Assembly: GCF_964340395.1 (NCBI RefSeq)
Contig: NC_135549.1
Location: 1,178,501-1,242,500 of the forward strand
Source of the DNA: Glandiceps talaboti
Lineage: Eukaryota; Hemichordata; Enteropneusta; Spengelidae
Reading direction: 5' to 3'
DNA length: 64,000 nucleotides
The notes beneath the pieces were generated by a model that saw only the letters and a list, made by a program, of their open reading frames with translations, did not search any database and was not told the origin of the DNA. The stretch's first letter is position 1. The number at the start of each line of letters is the position of its first letter. The position numbers and the translations under genes were made by a program. This document shows positions 1 to 14,636 of this stretch, piece by piece.

Positions 1-67
1 GGTTGGTTGGTTGGTTGGTTGGTTGGTTGGTTGGTTGGTTGGTTGGTTGATTGATTAATTGATTGAT
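1..67. repeat. (GGTT)n microsatellite grading into (GATT)n
   Basis: An uninterrupted GGTT tetranucleotide run starts at the window edge and decays into GATT/AATT units. It may continue to the left. Confidence 0.95.
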
Positions 68-506
68 ATTATTCGTTTTGCGAAAATGTCACAATGACAT
101 GTACCAACAACAATACTACCATTCTTATACTTTTCACATCCGGGTCAGGGTAGTGTGAAATATTCAAATATGCTAAAGTTGCTTTACAGTTCATTAGTGA
201 TAGTGTCAGTGTCGTAGCTGTCAATCAATACTTGTAATTACACTGTTGCGTCATTACAAATGATCACTGTGTTTGGCATACCACGTTAACTCCCTTCGTC
301 ATATTCATCATTGCAGATTAATTGGTGAAGAGTGGTGAAAGTGAAACTATCCTGAATATTGCATCGTTTCCCCACGAAACTTAACCATAACAGGGAGTAA
401 CTATAGCAACAACTGGCCACAGGTTTCGTGACTATATGAATCGGATGTTTGCTTGTTTAGAAATACATACAGGTATGTAATTATCGTTGAAATCAACATT
501 TTATAT

Positions 507-606
507 ACATGTTGCTTGCCTAATCACACAAATATTTATGGAGGGTAGTAGTGTTCATACATTACATGTTCCTTGTCTAATCACACAAATATTTATGGAG
601 GGTACA
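507..606. repeat. 58-bp-period tandem duplication
   Basis: Two near-identical copies of about 41 bp sit 58 bp apart. They share a core around 'cacaaatatttatggaggg' with two mismatches in the 5' part. This is a local duplication with no coding content. Confidence 0.8.
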
Positions 607-1401
607 CATTACACAACATGAAATGTTGTTTAATAAGACAGTTTGGAGCATTCTTTTAACTCCAACCTGTTGAGACACTAGACTGAAATTTGTAAAATAT
701 TGATCAGCCTAGGACTTATGCATGACGCACGCTGTAAGTCCTTTGAAAGCAAGAGGCGTTCCGGATCGATGGGTTTAGTCTAACTGTGCATTACTGTATG
801 AATAATTGGGTTGAATAACTAAAAAATCTCGTCTGTAAGATAATTCTTAAGAACAATGAACATGGTGGTATTATGTCTTCATTCTGTCCGTCTATATGTA
901 TGTTGTCATTGTTGTGTTAGCTTGAGATCGATCGACGCTGGTCTCTGGGTATTCGCAGTTTTCACATTGTAGCCATACTCATTATATTGTAGCCCAAGTG
1001 AGCGCGTTCGAACCCAAAATATGGAATTTATACCCTGGTCGTTGTGTGTTACAACAACGTGTGTCTACGTCAATCGTTTCGCGCGCGGTCCTCGAAATAT
1101 GAGACAAGATGTTCAACTCGCCATCACTCCTCCAGATATATAATAAATTATCCATTCGCAGATATCCCAAATATTTTTATTTTAAATTATATAACCGGAA
1201 AATGATATAGTGATCTAGGGGTCTTGTCGCCAACTCTATGTGACAAGGACCATCGTGTTTCACTTGGCTGAACGAAGACACACACTTGAGAATAATATCT
1301 AATTATATCAAAAATATTTGAAGGACATATTCTGTGCATGTAAATTGTTAGTCGTCAGACGAATCTTATATAACCAATCCCAGTGCGATCCTAGTTTGTA
1401 G

Positions 1402-1559
1402 TCTGATACAACCCACGAAAAAACGCCAATGCGTTTGCTTGCTTGTGGTAAGCAGGAATGAGACAAGTTCAATGCAAAGACATAATTTGTGTAGGTAACT
1501 CGCCAAAGCATGAACACCAAAGGAGCCAGGATCCCTTAACTCTATTTACTGATAGAAGT
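1402..1559 (-). repeat. dispersed repeat, copy A (minus orientation)
   Basis: Read on the minus strand, this stretch aligns over its full length with + strand 46290-46460. The match starts at 'ttctatcagtaa' and runs through a core 'aagcaagcaaacg' to 'gtatcat'. A third, partial copy lies at 1690-1777 on the + strand. A ~160-bp unit in three places and both orientations indicates an interspersed repeat (SINE- or MITE-like). I do not recognise the family. A 70-codon minus-strand frame crosses this copy, but the 46290 copy breaks it with a stop. Confidence 0.6.
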
Positions 1560-1689
1560 ATGCATGTTATAATAATCTAGTACAAATGTTACATGATAAC
1601 TTCCACAGATATAAGCAAACTGATAAATCATTGCCTGAATCTACATCAGAGCCAACCCCTGTAGTTTTTGTATCAGTTGTATTGTAGTT

Positions 1690-1777
1690 TTTACCTAACT
1701 TTGTTTCGTGTGAACTCTTTCCTTAATTCATTTCATTCAAGCAAACGCGCTGGTGTTTTTTTCGCGGGTTGTATCAT
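1690..1777 (+). repeat. dispersed repeat, copy C (partial)
   Basis: The 3' part (about 1736-1777, 'caagcaaacgcgctggtg' then 'tcgcgggttgtatcat') closely matches copy A (inverted, 1402-1559) and copy B (46290-46460). The 5' part is more diverged. With copy A it forms an inverted pair separated by about 130 bp. Confidence 0.5.
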
Positions 1778-3646
1778 CCTTGTATATCACAGACAATAAT
1801 GAGTTGTATGTGTACAACATTGACTTGACTTTATACAACATTGCCAATCGTCCACCTAAGTATAAACATATGTCGAAGATTACTAAAAGTTCAATTGAAA
1901 GTTTAGTTATAAGTCTTTGCTTATTGTCCACGGATTTGTCATGTGAATTAACGATAATTCCACAAACCTATGCTGATACATGAATTAACTTCCGTTCCAG
2001 AAAGTACATTTGTAACATACTGGAATTTCTTAGCTGAAGAATGACGTCACATGTCCGTTTAATCGCTTGTTACTGTACCCATGCTCGTTGGTTATACCGG
2101 ATTATTGAAATAGTAGAGACTGTATGGCATGCAGGTGTAGACTTTGAAATTCTTGACATATTGTTGAATCCTTTCACTGTCTCTAACCTGTAACCTTTGA
2201 CCTGTAAAACCACGAGATCGTGTAATGAGTAATGATGCGACCCCTCCCCCCTATGATAATCATAAAATATGTAGATTTTTACAGCTTTACAACACTGTCA
2301 ACAACTCGATATCACAGTAGTAATAGTTCAAGTAGACACAGGAAACATTTCAAATGTGAGCACATGTTGTTGCTGTTGTCTTTAATATCTTTGCACCGTA
2401 TTGTATGTTTACATTTTATCTTTATTTGGGGTATTGGGTCATGGACCCCCCCCCCCTCAGAAATTTAAGAAAAGAAAAATTACAGCAATATTAATGACCA
2501 AGAGTTGTTGAATACTAAATTATGATTAACACTACCCCTGCACCAATCTGAATTAATGTCATCCATATCACTTTTAATAATCTTCATCGAATCCACTTTC
2601 CGTCTACACTAAAAAAAATAAAAGATTAGATTCGAGTTACACTAGCGTACCTGTCCACTCATGTACCAGCTTCGATTCTGAAAAAAAGCACACTACACTG
2701 AGTCTCGGTACTCTAAAATGAAGACCAGAAATGACTTCAAGGTCCAAAATTTACAAGCTTTTCACAGCTAAAATTGAAAAGTAAAGAACACTTTTTTCAA
2801 TATCTATCGAACCGGATGTAGAAACTGATTCCAATGACACAGTTCATCTGTATAATACTGTGACTCTTTGGGTTTCATTTTTTTAAATAGGATTTTCTTG
2901 TAATGAATACAGTATAGAAGTACCTGTCAAAGTAATTTATAAAAACTTAACTTAACTTTTCTAGAAATTCCCTTATGTGAGGACACAATGTGTTCATTTT
3001 TGCAGCGTGGTCATATTTTCCCGTTTAACATAACTTCTTGGGGCGTAGATTGGCATTAGCGTCAAGAGAACAGTGGTTTACGACGACGTTTACGACTCGA
3101 GTACTGTTTTATGACATCCCTTTCATTTACATCAATTTGTTATAATGTGGTTTTTAGGGAGTAACAATACAGACAACTTTTACTGATAAGTTGTTCATTT
3201 TCATTATTACGACATCTTGGCGTGTCTTGCGATTACATACATCTATGACATGCCACTACAAAGACATCGTATAAACTCAGAATAAAGGAAAAGCCGTCGT
3301 CAGTTGTCCTTCGTTTTGGGATGTGATAATAATATTAATCTTTATCGGCACAATTAAATTGGGAAATTTGTTGAATGGTCGCCACTGAGCAGCGCCCTAG
3401 TGAGGATATGAGTACCTGAGAAAATATGCGTTGTTCAGTAGAGTCAATCTGGACATCGGCCATCGCCCTGAAGTTCTAAATACAGACCTGGTTAATTTTG
3501 ATGACATGCTACGGATAAATAGACATGCTATGATGAGTTAAGAATTGTACCCTCCTGTGATATAGTTGATAGTAACCTTAGGCTGGATTCATACACATAG
3601 CCCCATGTAATATCTCAATGAACGTTGGATGTTGAAAGTGGTATTC

Positions 3647-3647
<1 letters not shown>

Positions 3648-3691
<44 letters not shown>

Positions 3692-3692
3692 C
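3648..3692. repeat. (CAA)n microsatellite
   Basis: An uninterrupted AAC/CAA trinucleotide run of 15 units. Confidence 0.95.
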
Positions 3693-4995
3693 TGTTTATT
3701 TTAGTAATTTAAAATCAAGATTGGAGTTGAACCATAACTACTTAACGTTTTGAAAATAGTCAGCACAGCGTATTTCTCATCATATAAAATAAGGAAACTG
3801 TAGAATATTAAATATTAATTATATCATCGCCTATGACCTTGATTGGAACCCAAATGGGAAAGTAACAGTTGATATCACACTAGGATCCTCATCAAAAACT
3901 TCGACTGTTACTATATGTGTATTTGTATTTAAATTTCTCATGGCATATTTCCGGGAGGTAGAAAAAAGCGCTAGTAACTTGTAGTACATCGCCGAAGGCC
4001 GTGATATCCATATCTAAGGTATTACGTCATTCTAAAATCCATATTCATATCAACATAGTGTTGTCTATGATAACTATTCGAGTTGAAATTACATCGCGAT
4101 TATCATATCATATCGCGATAAAACATTTACACTTTCAAAATTGCGACAAAGGAAGGAAATGAAATATTTCCGTTGCCCTTGGTGATACAATTATCAGTGA
4201 TGTATATGACGTTATTCCGGTAAGAGTGGTAAACGTTATACATATGATATAGTGACTCTAATGCTGACTTATTTTCAATAGTAATTATCGCAAATGACTC
4301 ATTAGATTACCTACAAAATAATTTATCAACGTTTTCCCGCGTCATTAATTATATCACTTTGACGCCATGGACAGCTGTGCCTGGCGAGTATAATGTGGTC
4401 CTCCGTGGTGAAATATGTGTTTTTCATGTTCTTGACGAAGTAGCACTTTTTAGAAGGTTTTTGATATATTTATCTTCTTGAAAACGTTTGACCTGCTCTC
4501 TAATTAGTAAATTACGGTTTTGGTGTAGTACGTAACATCTGTGGAGTTTTCCATTGTTTACTGTTGTTATTTTTCCTATTAAACCCGCTATTGTCAATCC
4601 GTAATTATATTCCACACGCCTCAGATGTTGGTTTGTTCTGAAAATAGTTCCGAAAGTTTGCATTGTAAACTGACACTGATGGCACTGAATTGCGATGCAA
4701 TTAGTATTATGCCAACATTTTTGGCGCTAATTTCGAGCTATCATTTCAAATAGCAGAGAGTGTTCTGAGTACATAAAGAAGAAGCCTTATTGTACTACCC
4801 ATAATTCTATAGTGGTCTGAGTTCAAATACAGAAGTGGAACCCAACCCAAACCCGTTATCCAATGATCACTTTGACCGCAACATTTCCTTCGAATGCTGT
4901 CTGAGCTTACCTCGTTGTCTAGCCTTTTCGTGGTTCAAGTCAGTTTCCGCGATTCAATTATCCCAACACAAAAAGAAACGTTTAGTTGCAAAGGC

Positions 4996-5047
4996 GAAAC
5001 TTCATTCTAGACGAAATCAAGTGAAACTTCATTCTAGACGAAATCAA
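4996..5047 (+). repeat. 27-bp-period tandem duplication
   Basis: A 25-bp unit beginning 'gaaacttcattctagacg' occurs twice, identical, 27 bp apart. Because the period is a multiple of three it repeats a peptide in an 88-codon frame. I see no other sign that this frame is coding. Confidence 0.8.
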
Positions 5048-7132
5048 ATTGTGGCCGTTGTAGTTGTAGCCATAACCACAGACAAGGAAAACTTGTTATA
5101 AGTTGTTTGGATAGATCCGAGTCTCAAACTTGTTTTCAAAGTCAGTTCGTGAAAAGTAACAAAACAAGTCATATTTGTAGTACAGGTTGTAGTATAGGAA
5201 CTGTTACTCTCTGCACATCATCACCAGCCAACTAAAGAAATCTACATTCCAATTATCAGCAAGATAAGCAGAATTTTTAAAAAGTAATATTCATTCTCAT
5301 AACTTAAGAATATGATTTGTTAAAATGACTTTAGACCTGTTATATGTATTATGATGTACACTGCTTATATGAATAGAATATGACGTAATCACATATTTAA
5401 CGTGGGTTTACACGCTAACATAGTAACCATAGTAACCAGTCGAAAATATGTGTCGTATAGTAAAAACGTTATCGTGTAGCCGCCTACGTTAACAGTTCGT
5501 TGAACTTACCTCTGTACATTTTTTAGGAATCTAATTTCACGTGTGATATGTTAACGTTTGGTGGAATGCATTGCAAGGCGATTACAGAATAATATGTGTA
5601 TGTAACTTGTTTCGCTTATACTAACGAGATTAGCCTCCTCTTCGTGATCGCCAAGGTTATTATTGACAACAAAAAGGAATGGCCTTCCCTCTTTACAACA
5701 GTTTTTTTTGTTAGTGAGATTGAGAACTTTGCTAAAACAATAAAGCACTTCACCATTGTGTGGACATAACAAGTCTTCAAAGACAGTTTATATTACAACT
5801 TTGTGTTGGCAATTCAATTACATTCAATTTTAACAATATTATTTCGACTGCTGTATGGGATTGGATGTTTGAATTAACAACATTCCATAGGTGTAACACT
5901 TATCTCTCTAATCAATTGAATTTAGAGTGTTTATTTTTTACTTGAATTTATTCCACAAACTAAGAGTGTTATTACGTGTGTGGTAGTGTTGTAACAATGA
6001 GGATCGTGCCGTTGAAACTCATCATGCCGCCTTTGTTGCTATTCCTGTCATATGAGTAAATCTTGGTATTGTTCTATTGACACCCTCAATCTTACTGCGG
6101 GGTTTGCCGGCAGTAAAAACGTCATTCTGTTTCCAGTCAACCGATTTGGAGCGCAATTCGTTTTCGTGTTATGTTTCTGTCTCTTCCATGAGATGTGTTC
6201 GTTTATCGAATGAGGTGAACCGCGCTCTCTACAACGGTAGGCGTTTATCTAACAATCGCGGCAGTTTGAAGGAAAGCGCCCTCTCGTCAGTTATTCTTCT
6301 TTAGGTGGGGACCCTCTCTTTGATGACGTGTAAGTTTACTTTAGCTTTAAGCCATGTGTGTGTGTCCTCCAAATGAAAACAAATAACGAGCTTTTATTTC
6401 ATTGCAAAACAGAAAACATTTCTTTATTTTCATTTCATTTGTCTCTTACTGGCAATAAGTCAGAATCCAGAGGTTAACATTAGAGTACGTAGACAATACA
6501 AGGAATTTTTGTCTGTGACGTTACAAGATTATCCCCTTTAAATGTTTCAAATCTGAGAAACATAAAATGCCAATAAAAGTCACGTCGTCATTACTGCATT
6601 GTTCTATATTGTCTACATTCTAGTCAATGCAAGTCGTCTAGTGAAAAGTCTACGTCATGCACATAGCAACGACTGCTACAAGCCCAACCAACAAAACATA
6701 ACAAAATCCGTGTCAACTTGCAATCATAATGAATGATGTTGAAGCATATTGTTTTCTGTGTACGCATGGTGCAATAAGAAGTGTAGAGAACCAACGCAAT
6801 TAGTGTAATGAGATGTAGTCACATCACATAGATAGTATTGTAACAAATCACAGATCACAGTTCAAAATATCTCTCATTGTCGTCTCCATTGTGTTGCCGT
6901 CACTATACACTAAATTACTGAATTGTACACGTTAAGAACTACATACTGGTTTCACAGTATTCAGTAAGAATGCCGATTGTAAATTATAATCGACGTATTA
7001 AAGACTATTGAGAAGAAGAATCTCTTAATTGTTTTGACCCCTGACCTGTTGTCTATGGCCTTAAATCCCGAACAGTTAGACACACCAAATATGATGTAAC
7101 ACACGATTGTGATATCCACACTACACTGCATG

Positions 7133-7134
<2 letters not shown>

Positions 7135-7178
<44 letters not shown>

Positions 7179-7336
7179 TACATACATACATACATACATA
7201 CATACATACACACACACACACGTACGTACGTACGTACATACATACATACATACATACATACATACATACATACATACATACATACATACATACATACATA
7301 CATACATACATACATACATACATACATACATACATG
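7135..7336. repeat. compound (CA)n-(CATA)n-(CGTA)n microsatellite
   Basis: About 38 bp of (CA)n is followed by CATA units, a short CA run, four CGTA units and then about 100 bp of CATA. Every long frame over this stretch on either strand (Tyr-Val-Cys-Met or Ile-His-Thr-Tyr repeats) is a translation of the repeat, not a gene. Confidence 0.97.
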
Positions 7337-8436
7337 TGCCATTTGTTATCATGTACATCAGTACTTTATTTGTCAACGTGAAAGGTAGCTACATTGACAT
7401 TTTCTATGACATACATTTCTTCTGTTTTTTGTCGGATAGCGTATCGGAAAAAAATGATGGAAATATAACTAAAACGGAGATGATATTAAAATGTAAAGAT
7501 GTACTAGTATGTATGTGACATGTAGTTGTAAATAAGTCTAAGGATTCATAAGTCGACAATTTGAAATGTTGCTATGATAGTTATTCCTAAATCCACTCAC
7601 ACAATGTGTTAAATCCATCATAACGTCATATCTCATATATGAATTATAACACATTGTCTTTATTTGACTTATCAAACGTTTTCTCTTGAACTTTTAATTT
7701 TCATGGCCATGACATGGATTTATTTCTAAAATTACTAATTGTTAGTGGTCTTAAAGAATTTGCAATAGTATTGAGACATATAAGATCCCTGTCATTACCG
7801 GGGCAATATCAATCGCACATGCGCAGTGACATGAACAATTTGTCGACAAGGCAGCGAACGTACAACATTTCGTTGGGAATCTCGCGTCGTGTATATGGTT
7901 TTATATTTGCCATTTCTACCACTCCACAACTCTATCAAAGTGATATATCTATTGCGGGTAAGTCATTACTTTATAATAGCTAGCTAACAGTGAAGGCTAA
8001 CAGTTTAAAATTCCCCGGTGATTTTTTTCAACGTGGAAACGTCAATGCATATGTAGAAGCTTACTTTCCTTGTTGTAAAAGATTACTCACCTATGTAATG
8101 TACGAAGGGTATCCAATTAGGTTTTGGGATCTACAAACCAACTATTCTTAAAGCCTCGTCAATTTTTTTAATCATTCAAGGTGGTCAGAAATTACTAATA
8201 TCAACCGAAGTATATTTAACAAATAATAGTCAGACTATTAAGGTGACGACAGTGAATAAGATACAAACACATCACTAGATCTGTCTTCAACTAAATGTAA
8301 ATGTGTATCCAGTACTTCAGGCACCGAATAGTGTCATTTAGATTATTTTAGTTTTTGGACGGGTTTATCGTGACCGGTTACTTTTTAACAGAGGTACTTT
8401 CAATGAACTTGAAATCAGGCGTGAAGTAAACTACAT

Positions 8437-8438
<2 letters not shown>

Positions 8439-8514
<76 letters not shown>
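8439..8514. repeat. (GT)n microsatellite
   Basis: An uninterrupted GT dinucleotide run of 38 units. Confidence 0.97.
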
Positions 8515-8519
<5 letters not shown>

Positions 8520-10082
8520 TAATGATTTAAGCTTGCCGACGGCGTACGGTGGGGCCAATGCTGTAAAACTGTTTAAAGAATGCTACTATTATGAGCTCTA
8601 TTAAAAGCACTTCTCTACGCCTAACAACCGTTAATGTTGAAGTGCTTACTGAAACAATGTATTGCTCATGTCAGTACAGATAGACCATAAACAGAAAATG
8701 TTTTCACTGAGTGACGAAAACACAACACACTTACAGGTAATATCCGTTATTTCAAAGGAACGTATCATGCCAACTTGTGCTGATTTCTGCACTCTTCATA
8801 AGTAGTTATAATCCAAATTGTGCTTACAACAGAGATAGGGGCGGCGTGCCAAAAGAAAGTATTACCGTAGGAGGCCAACTTACGTAAATACCACATCTCT
8901 ACACCTGCAGACGCGGCCAGTTTTTCCGTTATGCATATGTATAATATGTCAAATACACGATCACTAATTCATCTTTGAAGCGTACTGGTTACCCTAAATG
9001 ACGGCTTTAGGTATAAACTAATGAATAACTCAGAAGTAAAGTCGGCTTCATTTCTATGCTCCGTGTAATACCATCAACATTTGCCTCGATGAAATCTTCG
9101 ACTTCCGGTTAACATCCGTGATTTCAAATTGTGGATTTCTCTAGAGTCACTCAGGAGCATCGGAGGAAGATCAAAGCGTGCCTTCCACTTTTACATGACA
9201 AAATGAATGCATAATCATTGTCTTTGAAATGTCAACACGACACATGATGCATCTTGCAAAGACGAGGTCGCAAACCCGTAATATCGATAGGTTTTTTTTA
9301 CCAAAACATCAGACATGAAAGATGAGCAGACGACGAAGTATAAGATATAGATAGGTCATCGCCGCGATCGGACTTGTTTCAATACAAAGTCACATTGCCG
9401 TCTTCTGAAGTGCCTCTAAATGCGTAATCGAGAACTGTATTTCCCTTTTCATTTGATCAAAATTCTCGATAACTTTACCTACAATATTTCCCTTAATGGT
9501 GGTTGTTACGGCAACGATTACTTAGAAACCGTAATCACAATACCTAACTGTATTTCACAGCAATCACATCACTTATTCAATCTTGTAGACTGGTGAACTT
9601 CGCCTTATCATTAAGTTTCAACTTTTGGTATTTCACAAATATTGTGGAGATAGAAAAATTACGCTCCTACGTTGAATCAAACTCGCATCGGCAGACGACA
9701 GTCTCTTATCTCATCTCGCAAAATTGTTTATCTTTTGAAATCTCGTCGGAAAATATTCCCATTGTATAATACAACCAGCATAGTATTACACTTATCTAAA
9801 TGGATTGCTATTCTGTTTCTCTTATATAAATTCCTTTGTAAATATGATGTATTCTTTTTTAGTATCTGTCTTTCATTAACATTTTATAGTCCTATTGCAT
9901 AATGTGTCTTAAATATAATTTCTATACCAGTCCTAGATTAAACAAAAACAGTATCATTTCCAATACCTACTTTGATGAATCTTATTTAGGCTTTAAGTAG
10001 TTATTGGACATTGTTGGCTAACGTCTTGGAACATGGCACTTGTATCAAAAAAAATTGATGCACGCAAATTGGATTATCATGT

Positions 10083-10180
10083 ACATACATACATACATAC
10101 ATACATACATACATACATACATACATACATACATACATACATACATACATACATACATACATACATACATACATACATAC
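10083..10180. repeat. (ACAT)n microsatellite
   Basis: A pure tetranucleotide run of about 24 units, the same motif as 7237-7335. The 63-codon frame across it is a repeat translation. Confidence 0.97.
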
Positions 10181-13100
10181 CTTTCCTAGGCTTCTATACG
10201 ACAGTCGCTTTCACAGTACGTTGAGATAAACACTACATCGGGATCAAGTGATATAGGATCTATAATTCAATTCTTTGGTGGTATTCATTGTTCTACTTCT
10301 GTCAGTGTATTATCCTGCCAAGTGGTAATGAGTTAGTAAGTTGTATCAACCCGACATGACAGGCTGTACGTGTAAATTCAGTGAGTCAGCCAATCTTACT
10401 TTACTATAACATATATCATTGGAAGTGTGCCAAGATAGAATACAGCGTTGATATATTATTGCCTATTAATGCACTCTGTATGTAACAAGTGTTTAAAACA
10501 TCACGGGCACTGAGCTGAACGTAGATGCTTATCAACGTTTATACCGTCGTCGAATATAGCGTTCTTGAACAGCTTGCCTGAATCGTATGACGTTTATAGC
10601 AACAAATGCTGCTGAATTCATTGCTAGTGTATGCGTAAATTGTAACACAACAAAAACAAAGTTTGAGGAAAATAACGTACGGTACATATTATTTATTAAC
10701 GTAATATTGAACGATTCTATTGAGTGCTGTGAATATGCTGGTTCTGAATATCGGGGTGGTAAAGGTATTTTGAGTTTATAGTATTGGACTTTTTCCAATG
10801 CATCAGTATATATCACTGTGACACAGAATGACGAATCCCAATAAATATGAACCGTATTTCAGCACACGTCGATTGTAATAAACTATTCAATCTGCATGTA
10901 TGATGAGATAGAGACATACACACTTCAAATTAAGACTCGACATCAACAGAATATGAATCAATTTTGGCCAGTGTCTCTTCTTAGACGTTAACAAGGTAGT
11001 CCCACAAAATGCCAAGATCAGCCAGACCCCCAATTAAAATGTTGGATATAATTAGTGTGACTTCGACCCTGTCAATCTACACCAAGGCCGTGATATATTA
11101 CCATCAGTGTAAACAGAAGACAGGAGTAAACATCCTTGCCAAGTAAGATCATATACGGGACATGTATGCATTCTAAACGAGGTGTGTTTACAGTGCACCG
11201 TCACTTCTGATGTAATAAATATTAGTTTCAAAAACAGCTGTCATGTAATAGACTGTAGGTAATACAGCTATCCACAGTCATTTACCTACCGCAGGTGAAG
11301 CGGAAATCCAGTTTCGAAGTACATGGTATATATCTAAAAAGTGGTATTCTACCATGTTTTATGCCACACTTATCAATGTGAATTAGATCAGTACTTCAAT
11401 TTAACACGTGATATGTAAACACCAAATTTCCTCTTAACATTGACTGTTTCTACTTTTTCCCCTTACTGATACGTAAAGCGAAAAGTGTATTTCAATAGCC
11501 TATTTCTATGTACAATTACATGGCTACATGCTTCTATGCCGATTTACTGCTGTGGCATACGGGGAAAGATTGTGAAGCACGCCTACACTTCCTCTAATAC
11601 TCTTTCATCGTTTTAACGAAACCTTGATTCAATTAGTCGAGGTCGTACCTAATGGACAACTCCTGTTTAATTATGAATGAATATTACATTTGTAGCTAAT
11701 GATGATGATGTTGTTGTTCTCTTCCCAGCAGATTGAATATTCTCACATCTAAAAATTAATATTTGTATTTTCGATGGTTGTCAACACAATAAGATTGTCT
11801 TTGACATTTGCGTTTGCATCAACTTCCTCGTTCTTTCAGTAAGCCAACTAAATCTTGCCGATATCTCATCACTTTGATGTAAATATACTTCATAAATAAG
11901 AAAAATAAAATGGGATTATTTAGTGTATTAATATAATTGTGCTCAAGGCGAATTTAAACCTCAACAACACCAGAAATACAAGACTATAGAATATCTGTCA
12001 TCCGGGTATTATCTCATTTGACAGATAATTGGAAGTTATTTCTTGATAGGTAGTTCGGTTAAAGCTTTCTAGCTTATGTCCCTCCGAACCATAGTGTTTT
12101 AGGTAAACATACATAAATATTTCAAAAAGTTTATTTTACTATGCAAAATACCCCCCTCTCAGCCCACCACCACCACAGCCACCACCACCACCACGGGCAT
12201 CGCCGGCATAACTAAAAGCGTGAAACAGCAATTGATATCAATTTTGAAGGCTATAGGGTTAGCCAAAGACTAAAACACAGCTGTGGGTCTTGATGGACTT
12301 ACATGTATTAAACTCTCGATTTCCTACAAGACGTACAACTTGGGAGTTATACCAAAAATCTCCAAATTGTACTAAATTCTGTCATAATGATAGATTATTA
12401 GCATGCCCGAAACTAATATCGGCTTATAAAATAAAGTGAAACAGCGTATCGTAATTAAAACATAATACGACACATGTAATCACACTGCCAAAATCAGAGT
12501 TTCCTAAATAGTGTAATCACAGTAAAACCGTAGCCTGACCTTGAACTTAATAACCTTCTACACCATGTACATTTCAAGTTCAATTAACTGGTTAAATCTG
12601 ACCGTGATAATGACACACATGGTGCAAATATGTGAGTCCCAGGAGTGAAATTAATTCACCATCATTGTGAATCCGTCAAAGTCATGTCATGCGTTACAGG
12701 GGACGCCGTGAGTGCCATATTGATATCTAACTAGGCGAACTACGTATTAAAGTGTGCATCAAGCGACTGTACCACTGTGCTTAGTGATAATTATTGGACA
12801 TAATGATACATCTATTTTTCAATAGCTTCATAATGCAAACTACAGTAGAATTACGAAATTCTTGCCGCCTCTCTAGTGTTGTTATGGGAAGGCTTCGTTG
12901 ATGTTCATTGTTTGTCGTGTAACCAAGGTAACCCTTCTAGTAGAGGAGGGCCATGGAAAAGTGTGTTCGGGTAGGGGGTAGAGCAAGTTATACATGTAAT
13001 TGGAGTGTGGTGACATCCCACATCCTAGCCATAACAGCGCAATCATCCCCCTGCAAAGTTTAGTCCAATGCAGTGAATACGTGTCAGTCATGATGTGTAC

Positions 13101-14536
13101 ATTAAAGTACTTTGATCTCCGTCGCCAACATTTTTATTTCATCTCAGAGTTTACAAGCGAGTGATTTAGGTTTCATTAAGGGCATTCGTTCTTTTACTCC
13201 CTGGATTAAAATACACAAAGACATAAATGGACACTTTATTAACTTTACAGGGTAACATTAATGAAATGTCATCAGTATACTGGTATATAAGTGTTGACCT
13301 GGGAGATCAATAATAGCACTTTGCTGTATTTGCACCTGATGTCTTTCTGTCAGGATTGAATATTTGGACATACTTTGAATTCCACCTGTTTAGTGTTCGT
13401 ACAACCCTTAATCAGAAAATTACGACGAGGAAGAACTTAATCTTTCTAACACTACGAATCTTCCATGTACATGAATACGCGTATACCCTGGAATATTTCA
13501 GATTATTTGTAAATTGCTTCTGAAGTAACCTTCTACGTGTGCACACGTCGGTGCACATTCCTAATAGTAATGATGATATGAGGGTGGGGTGTCCATGGAT
13601 GACAACCAACTTGCCATAGGTTGTAACTAGCTATATTCAGTGAACGACGGTTCGCTCTCTATTCTTTTGAGGCCAAGGTGGCAGAGTAATCGATGAAATT
13701 GCCGGAGGTTGCAAAATTAAATGGATCGATTCCGCGGGGATCTCTTTGACTCATTTATGCGATGTTTCCCACATGCCTTTGGGGCCGTCACTTTTGATCA
13801 GGTGTGCTTTTTTATCTTCCTTTGCGGCTTGCTTTTATTCTCCTTCCAACTAATATTGTTTTGCCACATTAGGTGAGCTACTATTAAAGTGACATGAGCA
13901 TTTGGAAATATTTCTTCAGAGTCAAAGATTACGTAAAAAATAATGAATTCTATTTTTGTGAGTGGCATTTTGAATAGCAAATATTGAAAAATATTGCTTA
14001 AAATGGAATTTCAAGTTATTCTCGTGACAAAACCCTTGCACGCACTGAAAGTTACGCCTAACTGTGTAGAATTAGTTATCCTGTTAAGTTGGGTCTGAAG
14101 GCAATCGCAACCGTGTCAAAAGCTTTTCATTCCACCTCAGTGGTTTGACTGATTAGTAACATTGTTTGTAGTTTAACCAGTACAGCAAAGCTCTCAGTAA
14201 TTGGACATTTTACTTGTCCAGAAAACAATATCAAGGAGTGGCTTCGAGGTTTGAACGATTTCGCTGTGTGAGTTAGAAACAAGTTTTGTTATTTGTATCT
14301 ACTAATATTACACAAAGATTACAGAGTCGTTATTCTGCGTGAAAACGACGGAGCTTACATTCGTTGAAGGAAATCTTGAAACATAAATCTCTCTCCATCT
14401 TCAAAGATTTAGTAATCATTTTGTGAGATTGACAATTTTTTTCAAACAGGTCTTTCTGTCTCGAGTACAATAGGCTGAGCGTCAAGTACTTTTCAATTAC
14501 ACAGCATAGATTTGTTACGACCTCAATACCGTATAT

Positions 14537-14636
<100 letters not shown>

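Larger units (their letters stand above)
68..7130. other. gene-free AT-rich intergenic DNA
   Basis: I see no conserved protein domain or convincing exon here. Open frames are short (at most 88 codons), compositionally ordinary and match no family I know. What can be listed is a 58-bp tandem duplication near 508-606, a dispersed repeat pair at 1402-1559 and 1690-1777, a (CAA)n run at 3648-3692, and a 27-bp-period duplication at 4996-5047. The rest shows nothing I can support. Confidence 0.6.
7340..14530. other. gene-free intergenic DNA
   Basis: No domain-bearing frame or convincing exon is visible. Contents are a (GT)n run at 8439-8514, a (CATA)n run at 10083-10180 and a short CCA-rich stretch near 12164-12194. 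Apart from these I see nothing I can support. Confidence 0.6.

Noticed and set aside
988-1020. 'gcgttcgaaccc' resembling a tRNA B box
   Set aside because: No A box at the right distance and no cloverleaf could be drawn on either strand.
7109-7381. Frames of 73-124 codons rich in Tyr, Val, Cys, Met or His, Thr
   Set aside because: Translations of the compound CA/CATA microsatellite.
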